A stretch of 63,627 nucleotides of DNA, taken from Adonisia turfae CCMR0081. Lineage in GTDB: Bacteria > Cyanobacteriota > Cyanobacteriia > Phormidesmidales > Phormidesmidaceae. The notes beneath the pieces are model-generated. The model had not been told where the DNA came from, ran no database searches, and was given only the letters and a program-made list of their open reading frames with translations. The stretch is taken from contig NZ_QXHD01000004.1 in assembly GCF_011009555.1 (NCBI RefSeq), forward strand, positions 1,826,416-1,890,042, in the 5' to 3' direction. Position numbers and translations under genes: made by a program. Shown here piece after piece: positions 1-8,824 of this stretch (positions are counted from its first letter, which is position 1; each line of letters begins with the position of its first letter).

Positions 1-356
1 CTAAAATGACCGCCATAGTCCTGACGATTTTTTAGCAAGCTACGGTACGTAGTCCCTGCCACATAGTCTTGTACCAGGAATAGCTGGCCGCCTTCCCGCA
101 TCAACTCGCGAAATTTGGGAATCTGGGAATGCTCCAACTGATAAAGTACCTTGGCTTCCCGCTCAAATAGTTCCTGCGCCTTGGCTAATAAGCCCGGATC
201 GTCAATTTGGGGCACAAATTCTTTCAACACGCAAAGCTCTTTAAACCGATGTAGGTCCTCAGATAAATAGGTACGACCAAACCCCCCTTCTCCCAGTTCT
301 CGCAGTACGTTATAGCGTGCGCCCAACGGGGTGCCAGGTTCCCAGGGTGTGCTCAT
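1..356 (-). CDS. serine/threonine protein kinase, N-terminal part (runs off the window)
   Basis: Reading leftward from the ATG at 354-356, the product starts MSTPWEPGTPLGARYNVL and contains a protein-kinase glycine loop (GEGGFGRTYL, about residues 23-32). The ATP-anchoring lysine follows in VLKEF, and the glutamate of helix C lies in LFEREAKVLYQL. Only about 118 residues of the N-lobe are present; the catalytic HRD and DFG motifs lie outside. The short N-terminal extension and early glycine loop are typical of cyanobacterial Hanks-type (SpkB/SpkC-like) kinases, which phosphorylate proteins on Ser/Thr. Any C-terminal sensor domain is unknown. Confidence 0.85.
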   Translation of the reverse strand, partial: MSTPWEPGTPLGARYNVLRELGEGGFGRTYLSEDLHRFKELCVLKEFVPQIDDPGLLAKAQELFEREAKVLYQLEHSQIPKFRELMREGGQLFLVQDYVAGTTYRSLLKNRQDYGGHF

Positions 357-497
357 TGATCGGCTCCTTCACAGGTGAGTGTGCGCCCCACTAAAAGTTG
401 ATCGGGGGAAGTATCCCCCTACCAGTATCGGGACTAATTGGTCAGTGTAGTGGGTTTTCCCACGGATGCAACCACCGTCTTTAATTTTTTTTATGGC

Positions 498-535
498 CAT
501 TGGTAAAGACATTCCATGGAACGTCTCTACCAGTG
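498..535. repeat. CATG-centred palindrome at the 3' end of pxcA
   Basis: A 38-base inverted repeat centred on TTCCATGGAA. Its two arms differ at only three places, all transitions. It ends 8 bases beyond the pxcA stop codon. No T-run follows on the pxcA strand (that side is A-rich), so it is not a canonical terminator. It resembles the palindromes at 8760-8789 and 50592-50629. Confidence 0.6.
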
Positions 536-543
536 GCCTCCCC

Positions 544-1833
544 CTATTCGTTCATATTTTTGTAGGTGGCCACGGCGGATGGCGAAATCCGATTGAGATA
601 ACGGAAAATCCAATACTTAAACACCGTGTCTAAAATCACCGGGAACGTGGCAATGAATAGAAAAATAAAGTCGCGGTTGGCCGGAAACCCCAGGTGGCGC
701 GATAGACCTTCCAATAACACCTCCCAGCCATGGGGAGAGTGGAATCCCACAAAAATATCCGTGAACAGGATGATGATGAATGCCTTGGCACTATCGCTCA
801 AGCCGTAAACAATTTCATCGATAAAGGCCTTGAGGGTGGCAACCTGACGTTTGCAGGTACTCAACAATAGTGAAAACGCGAACACCGCAAAAATATCGGC
901 AAAAACATTTTTGACTGAATCGGCACTACGTTCACGATACTCTTCTTCAATATCTAAGGCTTTGGCTAATACTCGCTCTTCTAATTGAATTTCATTCAGG
1001 GCAGCCACTTTGCCCAAAATCACCTCAAACCGCAGTCGCTCTTCAAACTGCTGTAGTTCATGTAGGGCTTCTTCTTCCATCTCATCGTTGAGAAATACCT
1101 CAGCTGCTGTGGTTTCGCGCACATAGTCCACCACAGGGCCAACAATGAAGTGCTTGGTCAACTGCTGGGTAAGCAGGGGCACAATCACCAGGAGCAATAT
1201 AAAGCGTAAGGCTATTTTCGTCTTATTCTGAGATTTGCGAAAACCGCGCATCACGTCAGCTTCAGCCTTAGGATCGAGATCTTGTTTAACCCGATCGACC
1301 GTACGCAAGATGGAGCGTGGTAACACGCTACTGCGAGCGGCTAGTCCGGCTCGGCTCTTCTCAGTTTTGCCTGCGACATTATTTGAATTTTGCTGAGTTG
1401 TCTTGGTGTCATTGACCTTGCTCAAGGTGAGCGAAGCAGACAGGTCGTTGTAGCGCCCCAAAATCTCATCAATAAACCGTAATTTCTTGAAGATGATGGC
1501 AGATTGATCAATTAGATCGAGGGTATATTCATCCTGCTGATCGTCGTAGGACTGCACTTCCATCTGCCGCCCTTGAGAAAGGCTGGATCGAGTAGCTTCA
1601 AATTCCTCCATTCGCTGCCGAATTAGGGCAATGTTACGCTCAACTTCTCCTTCGATGTAGCGATAGGCACTGTCCCCGTACTCACTATTGTCTTGAGTGA
1701 TGGGTTTACCGTCGAAGTAGTCGTCTTCTATCTTTTTGATAGCTAAAGCAGCTCCGTAGGCCTGATCAAGTGATTGGTCAGGAGACTTAAAAAGCCACTG
1801 CCCTGCGTTGCGAAAAAATGCGCGAAGCTGCAT
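544..1833 (-). CDS. pxcA: proton extrusion protein PxcA (CemA/CotA family)
   Basis: 429 residues, the usual length for cyanobacterial PxcA. The N-terminal half is soluble and charged, beginning MQLRAFFRNAGQWL and containing coiled-coil-like stretches. The C-terminal half is the CemA domain, with membrane segments near residues 205-225, 315-335, 345-365 and 385-410. In the family, PxcA is an inner-membrane protein needed for light-induced proton extrusion and linked to inorganic-carbon uptake and pH homeostasis; the chloroplast counterpart is CemA (Ycf10). It appears to be monocistronic and ends next to a palindrome. The assignment is strong. Confidence 0.93.
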   Translation of the reverse strand: MQLRAFFRNAGQWLFKSPDQSLDQAYGAALAIKKIEDDYFDGKPITQDNSEYGDSAYRYIEGEVERNIALIRQRMEEFEATRSSLSQGRQMEVQSYDDQQDEYTLDLIDQSAIIFKKLRFIDEILGRYNDLSASLTLSKVNDTKTTQQNSNNVAGKTEKSRAGLAARSSVLPRSILRTVDRVKQDLDPKAEADVMRGFRKSQNKTKIALRFILLLVIVPLLTQQLTKHFIVGPVVDYVRETTAAEVFLNDEMEEEALHELQQFEERLRFEVILGKVAALNEIQLEERVLAKALDIEEEYRERSADSVKNVFADIFAVFAFSLLLSTCKRQVATLKAFIDEIVYGLSDSAKAFIIILFTDIFVGFHSPHGWEVLLEGLSRHLGFPANRDFIFLFIATFPVILDTVFKYWIFRYLNRISPSAVATYKNMNE

Positions 1834-1925
1834 GGAGATACTGGGGTGCGCTGGAATGCCAGAACTATAGTATCAAGTCCAGGGAAGTGGGGAATGGGGA
1901 GTCTTGGGTAGGGTTGCGATCGCAC

Positions 1926-3362
1926 TCAACTCTCTTGTCCATCAGCATCAGGGGAGAAAATGTGCCAGGACTGATCCAGCCGGGCCGCTTGGCCTAAAGG
2001 GGCTAGACTTCGCACTATCGGACCATCGGTTACCTGACGCAGTAACGCCACAGCCGGTTGTTGACTCGTAGCCATGGCATCGTAGGCAGTAATACTGCGC
2101 AGATTCAACAGGGTAATCAACAATAGCGCAACCAGAGCGAGCACGCTGAAAACACGGTGGGAGCGGACGGTAAACGACTGATATTTAAAGGGCTTGGTAA
2201 AGTTACCAGCAAAGCGACGATTACTGGCAATGGTTTCATAGAGGCGAGTACCCACGGCCATCAGCGGAGGCACTCGTAGTACATGGGCTAGGGGACGAAA
2301 CACAGGTGAGAGACTAACCACATAGGCAATGCCATGCCATTTGTAATGATGCTGTCCCTGCCAATCGACAATCACCCAGGAGTTGTGGGTTTCCATCGCG
2401 GTCTGGATCACCGGATCACTCTGGGTAATTTGCAATGGGACTCGACGCGGCAAAATTAAAAACGTCCTAATCAGATGCACAACCTTTTTGCAAAAGCCAC
2501 ACTCCGCATCGTAATAAATTTTGAGTCCTAGGTGTTTGGGGGTAAATGTGCGCTCAGCTAAGTTATCCCACACCGATGAGGGCACAAAGGCTAACCAGGT
2601 AATACAGCTGATCATAGGCAGTAAGCCCAGGTTTAAGGTAAGTGCCCCGCCAATGTGGAAAAGCAGCAAGAGCACAACGGCCAACAGGCGACAAACATCA
2701 GTTTTGATTGGGCTCCAGAGTAGCAGGGGGCCTACCCATGCCAACACCATGGCCATCATACCCACCCCGGTACCACCGCTCAGGGGTTGAGACAGGGCAG
2801 ACGCTATATAGATATAGCTTTGTTGAGCCATCAACCCCACGGTGGCCATGGTCACAATACGTTTCGGCTGGGGAGTTTTGGCCATGTTTAATGCCTGGTC
2901 CACTGAGTAGCTGCTGCCCGACGGTAAAAACATGGCCCAGAAAACCATGGCTCGCAGCACATCGTCAGCTGACGATACGATCAGAGGGTTGCGGTTATGC
3001 AATGAGATCAACATGAGCCAGGCCACGATGGTAGCCCAGCGAGTACGATAGCCGATCAGCATAAGTAGGGCACTAAAGGTTGCGATCGCAAAACACCCCC
3101 ACTGCCACACCACTGAGCCACTTAACGCATGAATCGACCAGTACCCTGGCAGCCAAAGTGCTCCCAGGGCACTAAGAGGCAATGTCCCCTGGTCAGTATA
3201 ATCAGCCACTACATTGCCCAAGCGGAACCACACATCGAAGAGAATCACCAACGCCAGCCCCAAACGCAGCAGCGCTAAGGAACGTAAATCGAGACCATAA
3301 CGATGTTCAAGGGGTTTAAGCCAGCGAGAAATCATGGCAGAAAACAGGTAACAAAGGAGCAC
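1926..3362 (-). CDS. HTTM-domain membrane protein fused to a DCC1-type thiol oxidoreductase domain
   Basis: 478 residues. The first 270 or so are hydrophobic with many membrane segments, starting RYGLDLRSLALLRLGLALVI, as in HTTM (vitamin-K-carboxylase-like) proteins. Around residue 280 a soluble domain begins with YYDAECGFCKK, the DxxCxxC signature of the DCC/DUF393 family of predicted thiol-disulfide oxidoreductases. A further hydrophobic stretch lies near residue 410. Such fusions recur in cyanobacteria and other bacteria, but I know of no proven substrate. The ATG at 3362 is used. A GGTGGGCA-G-TGCCCACC palindrome lies just upstream. The function is inferred from domains only. Confidence 0.75.
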   Translation of the reverse strand: MLLCYLFSAMISRWLKPLEHRYGLDLRSLALLRLGLALVILFDVWFRLGNVVADYTDQGTLPLSALGALWLPGYWSIHALSGSVVWQWGCFAIATFSALLMLIGYRTRWATIVAWLMLISLHNRNPLIVSSADDVLRAMVFWAMFLPSGSSYSVDQALNMAKTPQPKRIVTMATVGLMAQQSYIYIASALSQPLSGGTGVGMMAMVLAWVGPLLLWSPIKTDVCRLLAVVLLLLFHIGGALTLNLGLLPMISCITWLAFVPSSVWDNLAERTFTPKHLGLKIYYDAECGFCKKVVHLIRTFLILPRRVPLQITQSDPVIQTAMETHNSWVIVDWQGQHHYKWHGIAYVVSLSPVFRPLAHVLRVPPLMAVGTRLYETIASNRRFAGNFTKPFKYQSFTVRSHRVFSVLALVALLLITLLNLRSITAYDAMATSQQPAVALLRQVTDGPIVRSLAPLGQAARLDQSWHIFSPDADGQES

Positions 3363-3366
3363 GTAG

Positions 3367-3383
3367 GGTGGGCAGTGCCCACC
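3367..3383. repeat. small perfect palindrome upstream of the HTTM gene
   Basis: Eight-base arms GGTGGGCA and TGCCCACC flank a single G, five bases upstream of the start codon of the minus-strand HTTM gene. It could fold in the 5' leader or be a dispersed GTAGGGTGGGCA-type repeat. No function can be assigned. Confidence 0.4.
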
Positions 3384-3473
3384 TCACAAAAAAATCAACG
3401 CAAAGGTAATTTAGCAACCATTCACCCAGAAACACTTAGGCCAGTTCAGTAACCCCCATCATCCAAACCAATT

Positions 3474-4679
3474 CTACGATTTCTTAAACGGCCAAAGTCC
3501 AGCGACAATCTGTTGTAGGGCACGACGGGCCACCTTCAATCGATGCCGATTGGTGGGTAGACGATGAATATACACAGCTCGGCGAATAATGCCACCTAGT
3601 TTTCCACCCAAACTAAGGCCAAAGCTCCATACCCCAGCGGTTCCCTTGCCAAGGGCCAACATGTCACCCAGGTGCAAATAGCGAAAAGATTTGGGCTGTC
3701 GCTGTCGCGTCATATAGGCCAAATTGCTAGCCACAGCAGCGGCAGCTTGATAGGCAGCCTGGGCGGTGTTGGGAATCGGCTTTGGTTGAGCCGCCACATC
3801 TCCAACCACAAAAACATTGAAATAGTCTTCTAGCTGTAGCGTAGAACGCACCCACACCTGTCCCTGATCATTAGTACGCACGGGGGTACCTAGCCATTCA
3901 ACCGGCTCAGTTCCCGTAGCCCAAAGGGTGAGATGGCTGGGCATATCACCCTCGTCTAACCCCACTGTAGTAGGCCCTACCTGATTGATCTGGGTTTGTA
4001 ACAGCACGTCTACATTACGCTGCAACAGGGCATCCATGGCCTGACGCTGCAGTCCTTTAGGAAAGGGCTTAAGAATTTGATGACCACGATCCACCAACCG
4101 CACCTGCCCTTTTTGACCAAGACGATCAGCGACCTTTGTCGCCAATTCAACACCACTCGCTCCAGCCCCAATAACGGTGACAGCAACCGGGTGTGCAGCC
4201 TGGACCAGCTGATCTAACCGAGCCTTAACAGTCACCACATCATCAAGGCTGCGAAACGTAATGGCATGCTCACGAATACCAGGAATTGGCAATGGTCGCG
4301 TTTTAGCACCGGTAGAGACCACTAGATAGTCATAGGGGAGACTGTCACCCTGACGCAGCATGACTCGCTGCTGTTCTAGATCAATATGGTCAGCCCAATC
4401 CTGCTGCCATTGGACATTGGTCCCCATTAACAAGCTCTGGTAAGCAGGCGCGACCTCCCAAAGCAACAACTCCTCAGTCAAAACTTCGTATAGCAGTGGT
4501 GTAAAAAGAAATCGTTCGCGAGGCTCGATCAGGGTAATGGCACTGTCCCTAAGATGACGATATTTCTGCAGATATAACGCCGTATACAAACCGCCGAATC
4601 CACCACCAACAATCACAATACGTGGGCAATAGTTAGTGGAACGACCGGAATAAGACGTTTGCGCAGGAGATAGGGCCAT
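3474..4679 (-). CDS. ndbB: type II NAD(P)H:quinone oxidoreductase, NdbB-like (demethylphylloquinone reductase candidate)
   Basis: 401 residues with two dinucleotide-binding folds. The FAD site is IVIVGGGFGGLYTALYLQ near residue 22; the NAD(P)H site is VTVIGAGASGVELA near residue 168. A typical FAD-binding VFVVGDVAAQP lies near residue 290. The sequence RFLFTPLLYEVLTEEL matches my recollection of Synechocystis NdbB (slr1743), which reduces demethylphylloquinone during vitamin K1 synthesis. The length also fits NdbB better than the longer NdbA and NdbC. Divergent from the hetI-like gene. A different NDH-2 lies at 50650-52071. The family is certain; the NdbB subgroup is likely. Confidence 0.8.
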   Translation of the reverse strand: MALSPAQTSYSGRSTNYCPRIVIVGGGFGGLYTALYLQKYRHLRDSAITLIEPRERFLFTPLLYEVLTEELLLWEVAPAYQSLLMGTNVQWQQDWADHIDLEQQRVMLRQGDSLPYDYLVVSTGAKTRPLPIPGIREHAITFRSLDDVVTVKARLDQLVQAAHPVAVTVIGAGASGVELATKVADRLGQKGQVRLVDRGHQILKPFPKGLQRQAMDALLQRNVDVLLQTQINQVGPTTVGLDEGDMPSHLTLWATGTEPVEWLGTPVRTNDQGQVWVRSTLQLEDYFNVFVVGDVAAQPKPIPNTAQAAYQAAAAVASNLAYMTRQRQPKSFRYLHLGDMLALGKGTAGVWSFGLSLGGKLGGIIRRAVYIHRLPTNRHRLKVARRALQQIVAGLWPFKKS

Positions 4680-4931
4680 ATGGACTATTTATTTAATAGC
4701 AATAACCGGTAGTAATACTTCCAGATTTACATAAAGCGATTGACTATAATTCTGACCATGGGTGCTCTAACGTTTAGTTGTTTAGAAGCCAACATAGTCA
4801 CCAACGCAGCATCCCCCACAGTCGCTGCAGTCTTGGGCTACAAATCCTTGCGGTCAACAAGATTGACTCGGCAACCCTCAGGATTAAGATAATGAAAGCC
4901 CTATGGTTAATTCTGGCAGCTTCCCAAGACT

Positions 4932-5645
4932 ATGACAAAGGCAATCCAAGACAATCTTGAGCATAGAACTTGGAGGCAAGCTCCAGCTGATTGCTACCAA
5001 ACCATAGACCACAGCACAATGGATCTATGGCGCATTCCCCTGGATCGACCAGCACAAGTGGATTTACTGTCAAAAGATGAGCTCAACCGCATGAATCGCT
5101 ATCGTTTTGCCGCCGATCAGCGTAAATTTGCAGTTGCCCGCAGTAGTCTACGTCAGATTTTGGCCGGTTACTGTCAAACCAGTCCTGCTGACCTTATTTT
5201 TAACTATGGGACCCATGGCAAGCCATCCCTGCACAAGCATTGTGACTGGCAATTTAATCTCTCTCACTCAGGTGAATATGCCCTGTGTGGTGTTGCCCAA
5301 CACGTTGTTGGCGTAGATATTGAGCAATTGCGCTCTATGGATAGATTAGACGGCCTGATCAAGCGTTGCCTGGCACCATCAGAACAACAGTCCCTTGCCA
5401 GCATTTCACCCACACAGCACAGCAGCGCTTTTCTAAAATATTGGACATGCAAAGAGGCCTACCTCAAAGCCACAGGCCAGGGTATCAGCGAATCCCTAGC
5501 TGGCATTGAAGTTGACCTGTCACCAACACCGCAATTAAAGGTAACAGGTCAACCATGGCAGCTACAGATATTTACTCCCTGCGACGGATATACAGCAGCT
5601 GTGGTTGTCGCACCAGAAATCACTCAAATACGGCTTTGGGCCTAA
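4932..5645 (+). CDS. hetI: 4'-phosphopantetheinyl transferase, HetI/Sfp type
   Basis: 237 residues, the same as Anabaena HetI as I recall it. It carries the signature motifs of Sfp-type transferases: FNLSHSGEYALCGV (about 100-113), GVDIEQLR (about 118-125, metal-binding Asp and Glu) and KYWTCKEAYLKATGQG (about 168-183). The enzyme moves phosphopantetheine from CoA to carrier proteins of fatty-acid, polyketide or peptide synthases. An internal ATG at 5019 (MDLWRIPL) would give a shorter protein, but HetI relatives keep about 25 residues before the HLWRI-like motif, so the upstream start is preferred. No synthase cluster is visible nearby. Confidence 0.88.
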   Translation: MTKAIQDNLEHRTWRQAPADCYQTIDHSTMDLWRIPLDRPAQVDLLSKDELNRMNRYRFAADQRKFAVARSSLRQILAGYCQTSPADLIFNYGTHGKPSLHKHCDWQFNLSHSGEYALCGVAQHVVGVDIEQLRSMDRLDGLIKRCLAPSEQQSLASISPTQHSSAFLKYWTCKEAYLKATGQGISESLAGIEVDLSPTPQLKVTGQPWQLQIFTPCDGYTAAVVVAPEITQIRLWA

Positions 5646-5742
5646 GGAGAGGACTATAAACTAGCAACCCGATGGCCGAAATGTAGCGGCTATTGCATCC
5701 CCTCATCCACATCCCTAGTGGATAGATTTACGCCACACAGCA

Positions 5743-6309
5743 CTAAACCAAGGCAGGCGGTTCAACTGATTTGGCAATCACTCCATCCAGGCGCACATTG
5801 GACCAGTTAACACCCCGCACAATCGCACCAGTCAAATCAGCACCACTCAAGTTGGCATAGGATAAATCAGCACCACTCAAATCAGCAAAACAGAGCTTAG
5901 CGCCCTGTAGGTTTGCCCCCTGCAAGTTTGCCTGCCTAAAATCACTCAAACGTAAGTCCGCTCGCTGTAGTGATGCATCGGATAAATCGGCAAATGTGAA
6001 ACAACTGCGCAATACTAAGGCTCGACACAAGTCGGCTCGCTTCAAATTGACCCAGCTTAGATGGGCTCGCCAAATCATCGCACCCACCAATTGAGTTGCT
6101 TCCAGATTCGCCTGGTTCAAGTTAGCCCATGTTAAGTCCGCATAATTCAGACATGAGCCATTCAGCGTCGCTTCAGGCAGCTGGGCCTCACGCAAATCTG
6201 CTCGATCAAACTGACGCTGACCAATGTTATATCGTCTAATTAACTGAGATGCTTCCAAAGGTGGTTCCTCAACCGCTAGTGCAGAGTCGGATAGGGTTAC
6301 ATCGCCCAA
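5743..6309 (-). CDS. pentapeptide-repeat protein
   Basis: 188 residues. From about residue 36 to 175 the sequence is a run of A(D/N)Lxx pentapeptides, such as LNYADLTWANLNQANLEA and ADLSGADLSYANLSGADLTG, expected to form a right-handed quadrilateral beta-helix. A short non-repeat N-terminus precedes it and there is no clear signal peptide or membrane segment, so the product is probably cytoplasmic. Pentapeptide proteins are abundant in cyanobacteria and mostly of unknown role. Divergently transcribed from the TPR gene at 6604. Confidence 0.85.
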   Translation of the reverse strand: MGDVTLSDSALAVEEPPLEASQLIRRYNIGQRQFDRADLREAQLPEATLNGSCLNYADLTWANLNQANLEATQLVGAMIWRAHLSWVNLKRADLCRALVLRSCFTFADLSDASLQRADLRLSDFRQANLQGANLQGAKLCFADLSGADLSYANLSGADLTGAIVRGVNWSNVRLDGVIAKSVEPPALV

Positions 6310-6603
6310 AACAGCAACTTGTCAGTACAGCACCGAAAGTGTGCAGGCTTTTGTAAACTTATATTAATGTAAACTAATGTAACAATTTACGAGACACGAC
6401 GCAACCTCAGTTTTTGTGGCTAATGCCCTTTGCATCATGAAACATTGAAATACAGGCGGGGTAGCCTAATGCTTCAGTTTCCTTCAATTATGTTGAACTC
6501 CGGTTCACGTAACTTCATCCCATAAACCTTATGGTCGATGGGGTTGCTTCGTAGCAATCCGTGGTAACAATATCGAAAATAACAGAGGTCAATTAGGCGA
6601 TTA
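6310..6603. promoter_or_regulatory. divergent intergenic region, AT-rich
   Basis: This 294-base gap separates divergent genes and so should hold both promoters. Around 6358-6390 there is an AT-rich stretch with a direct repeat of the form (T/C)TAATGTAA. No convincing -35/-10 pair, operator or small gene was found. Confidence 0.3.
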
Positions 6604-7098
6604 ATGGCAAAGCAGTGGTTATGGAGCTCACTTTTAGGTTTGTCGATGCTTTTGCCTGGGACAGTGGCCCTGGCGCAAATTGAAACGACGCCGGAGCCAG
6701 AAGACGCTTATACCCAAGCAATGAACCTGGGCTATACCTATGCAAATCAATTTGATTATCAGACAGCACTCATTAACTTTCGTCGGGCTTTAGAGGAACG
6801 GCCAGATGATGTTTATGCCCTGAATGCGATCGCAAACATGGAGTATTACATCAAGCGTAATCGCCTTGACGCTATTCAAGCAGAGGTCGATACCCTTCAA
6901 GCCCGGCTAAACCTGGCAGCTCAAACCAAAGATTGGGTCTGCGTTACCGCCACTGTCGATGAGCTTATCCCCTATGCTGAGGGCCTAGAACGAGAGCGTC
7001 TAACCGGCTATCGCAGCCAGCTCACAGGCGTTCTCGACTCTCGCACAGATGTAGAATTTTGGTCTACAGTGTGCAGTCCCGATCAGCCATTGCAATAA
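6604..7098 (+). CDS. exported TPR-repeat protein
   Basis: 164 residues. A Sec-type signal peptide (about residues 1-24) has a hydrophobic core LLGLSMLLPGTVALA with probable cleavage after ALA. At least one tetratricopeptide repeat follows (YTYANQFDYQTALINFRRALEERPDDVYALNAIANMEYY in outline, about 46-85), then a second helical region with two cysteines (VCVTATV; TVCSP), possibly a disulfide. Probably a periplasmic protein that mediates protein contacts. No specific function is recognised. It converges with the M23-like gene, 9 bases apart. Confidence 0.7.
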   Translation: MAKQWLWSSLLGLSMLLPGTVALAQIETTPEPEDAYTQAMNLGYTYANQFDYQTALINFRRALEERPDDVYALNAIANMEYYIKRNRLDAIQAEVDTLQARLNLAAQTKDWVCVTATVDELIPYAEGLERERLTGYRSQLTGVLDSRTDVEFWSTVCSPDQPLQ

Positions 7099-7107
7099 AA
7101 ACTGGTA

Positions 7108-8088
7108 TTACAGGTCCGCTAGCTGACCGTCACGAGATAAGGTTTTACCCGTCAGAGCCGCTTCTAGAAACTGTTTTGGAGGGTCAATATAATTTCCGTC
7201 GAGTTTGACTCGAAAATCATAGTGTTCGCCTGACCCCAGACCGCTATTGCCAGTCAGGGCAATCACTTCGCCGCTAGTAAATTGTCCCGAACGGCACTCA
7301 TTTTCTAGCAAATGCAGGGACTGAAACACTAGTTTCGGGTAGGATTCTGTAGTTTGATTGGCAACCCAGCCACCGCCATCCACATCCCACCAGCATTCCA
7401 CCGTAACCTGGTCTCCCGTCACCCCCACCGCATACACTGGGGTACCTGACGGGGTCGCCACATCCACACCATTATGGGGCACATTAATGGCACCTGTTAC
7501 CGGATGCACAGGCCGGATGCGCATATGGTCAGTGACGTCATAACCTGCGATCGTATCGCCCGTCTTCAGGGTCAACGCACTCTGAAAATCAACTATGGCT
7601 CTCTTAGGCCCTGACAGCCGCAGGTCTAACACATAGAGAATGGGCAACAAAATAAGTGACGCGCAGGTTGCCGTCAGGGCTAGCTTTGGCAATCTGCCAA
7701 GGGAAAATCGAAGCTGTTTGGTTTGAGACGCTCCTTGATTAGTAGGATAGGGCTTTACCTGGGTATTAACTGAATCTGACGACCATGCTGTGACTGTCCG
7801 AGCCTGGGCTGTGGGAATATCCGTTGCAAACGTTCCCCACGGCTCATCACTGACTGGAGAGCTCCCTTGATCAATAGGCGGTCCCACTTCATCGGCAGTG
7901 ACAATAACCAGCTCACCATTGCCTAGTTTTTCCAGTAGCTCTGAAATACTGCCACAACCCACCGCTTGCGCCGCCGCTTTTGAACCGTGCCAGGCCTGCG
8001 CAGATACTGTAACGGTACAGCGACGTTTAGCAGGGGCAGCTGGCGACTGAGGAACGTTATTCACAGATAAACACAGCCTCGCGGACAT
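7108..8088 (-). CDS. membrane-anchored M23 (LytM-like) peptidase-family protein with an altered metal site
   Basis: 326 residues. The N-terminal ~60 residues form a small soluble segment (CTVTVSAQAWHGSK...SISELLEKL). One membrane segment lies at about 135-156. The C-terminal half is an M23/LytM beta domain with H205-x3-D209 (PHNGVD) and H259 (SLHLL). The usual HxH motif is H289-Y-D291 (GEHYDFRV), so the last zinc ligand is Asp instead of His. Canonical members cut peptidoglycan cross-bridges; degenerate ones (EnvC, NlpD) activate amidases. Which applies here cannot be told from sequence. Confidence 0.8.
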   Translation of the reverse strand: MSARLCLSVNNVPQSPAAPAKRRCTVTVSAQAWHGSKAAAQAVGCGSISELLEKLGNGELVIVTADEVGPPIDQGSSPVSDEPWGTFATDIPTAQARTVTAWSSDSVNTQVKPYPTNQGASQTKQLRFSLGRLPKLALTATCASLILLPILYVLDLRLSGPKRAIVDFQSALTLKTGDTIAGYDVTDHMRIRPVHPVTGAINVPHNGVDVATPSGTPVYAVGVTGDQVTVECWWDVDGGGWVANQTTESYPKLVFQSLHLLENECRSGQFTSGEVIALTGNSGLGSGEHYDFRVKLDGNYIDPPKQFLEAALTGKTLSRDGQLADL

Positions 8089-8222
8089 TTTCTGCCCCTT
8101 ATCCTACTGGAATCTCACCGGAAGGCAAGGCAAAACTGACAGGTTGGTCAGTCCCACACGTGACCGACACAACAACAGCCCCACAGAGTATAAAATAGGG
8201 CCGTCCTGCATCAGCCCCCACC

Positions 8223-8750
8223 GTGAAGTCCACCACAGATATCCATGCACTGATTCGTGAGATACCCGATTTTCCCAAACCTGGCATCCTTTTCCGAGAT
8301 ATTACAACTCTGCTACAAAATGCTGACGGCCTGAGAGCCACTATTGATCTGATGGCAGAACAAGCCGTCAACCATCAGCCAGACTGCATCGTCGGCATTG
8401 AATCCAGAGGCTTTATCTTTGGCATGCCCCTTGCCTACCAACTCGGTCTGAGTTTTATCCCCGTCCGCAAACCCGGCAAGCTCCCCGCCGCTGTCCACCA
8501 AGTCTCCTACGCCTTAGAATATGGGCAAGATAGCCTCGAAGTACACCAGGATGCTCTAGATACCGGTCACCGCCCCCTGATCGTAGATGACTTACTGGCC
8601 ACTGGCGGCACAGCAGCAGCCACAGCAAAGTTGATTGAGCAGACTGGCGCAACCATTGCAGGCTTTAGTTTTGTAATTGAGCTAAGCGAATTGAATGGTC
8701 GCCAAAAACTCCCTGACGGAATTCCCATAACCACGCTACTGTCATACTGA
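8223..8750 (+). CDS. apt: adenine phosphoribosyltransferase
   Basis: 175 residues, typical of Apt. It has the N-terminal hood segment [21 protein letters not shown], the adenine-binding loop ESRGFIFG (about residues 58-65) and the PRPP-binding motif [15 protein letters not shown] (about 120-134). It salvages adenine to AMP using PRPP in the cytoplasm. The start at 8223 gives the normal N-terminus. The stop is 10 bases before a 30-base perfect palindrome that may act as a transcript end. Confidence 0.96.
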   Translation: MKSTTDIHALIREIPDFPKPGILFRDITTLLQNADGLRATIDLMAEQAVNHQPDCIVGIESRGFIFGMPLAYQLGLSFIPVRKPGKLPAAVHQVSYALEYGQDSLEVHQDALDTGHRPLIVDDLLATGGTAAATAKLIEQTGATIAGFSFVIELSELNGRQKLPDGIPITTLLSY

Positions 8751-8759
8751 GATCACGCC

Positions 8760-8789
8760 TGTAGGGGCGCAGCATGCTGCGCCCCTACA
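8760..8789. repeat. perfect 30-base CATG-centred palindrome (possible terminator)
   Basis: Arms TGTAGGGGCGCAGCA and TGCTGCGCCCCTACA meet at a central CATG and pair perfectly. It lies 10 bases after the apt stop and before the permease gene. It has no T-run, so it is more likely a dispersed palindrome or RNA-stabilising hairpin than a textbook terminator. The family resemblance to 50592-50629 is very strong: same outer 10 bases, different but still complementary inner bases. Confidence 0.7.
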
Positions 8790-8824
8790 ACGAAATTCTG
8801 CACCCAACTTTAATTTCGTTGCCC

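Noticed and set aside
8774..8824. Upstream ATG start for the permease
   Set aside because: This ATG lies in the middle of the perfect palindrome and codes for its right arm. The ATG at 8825 gives a normal N-terminus.
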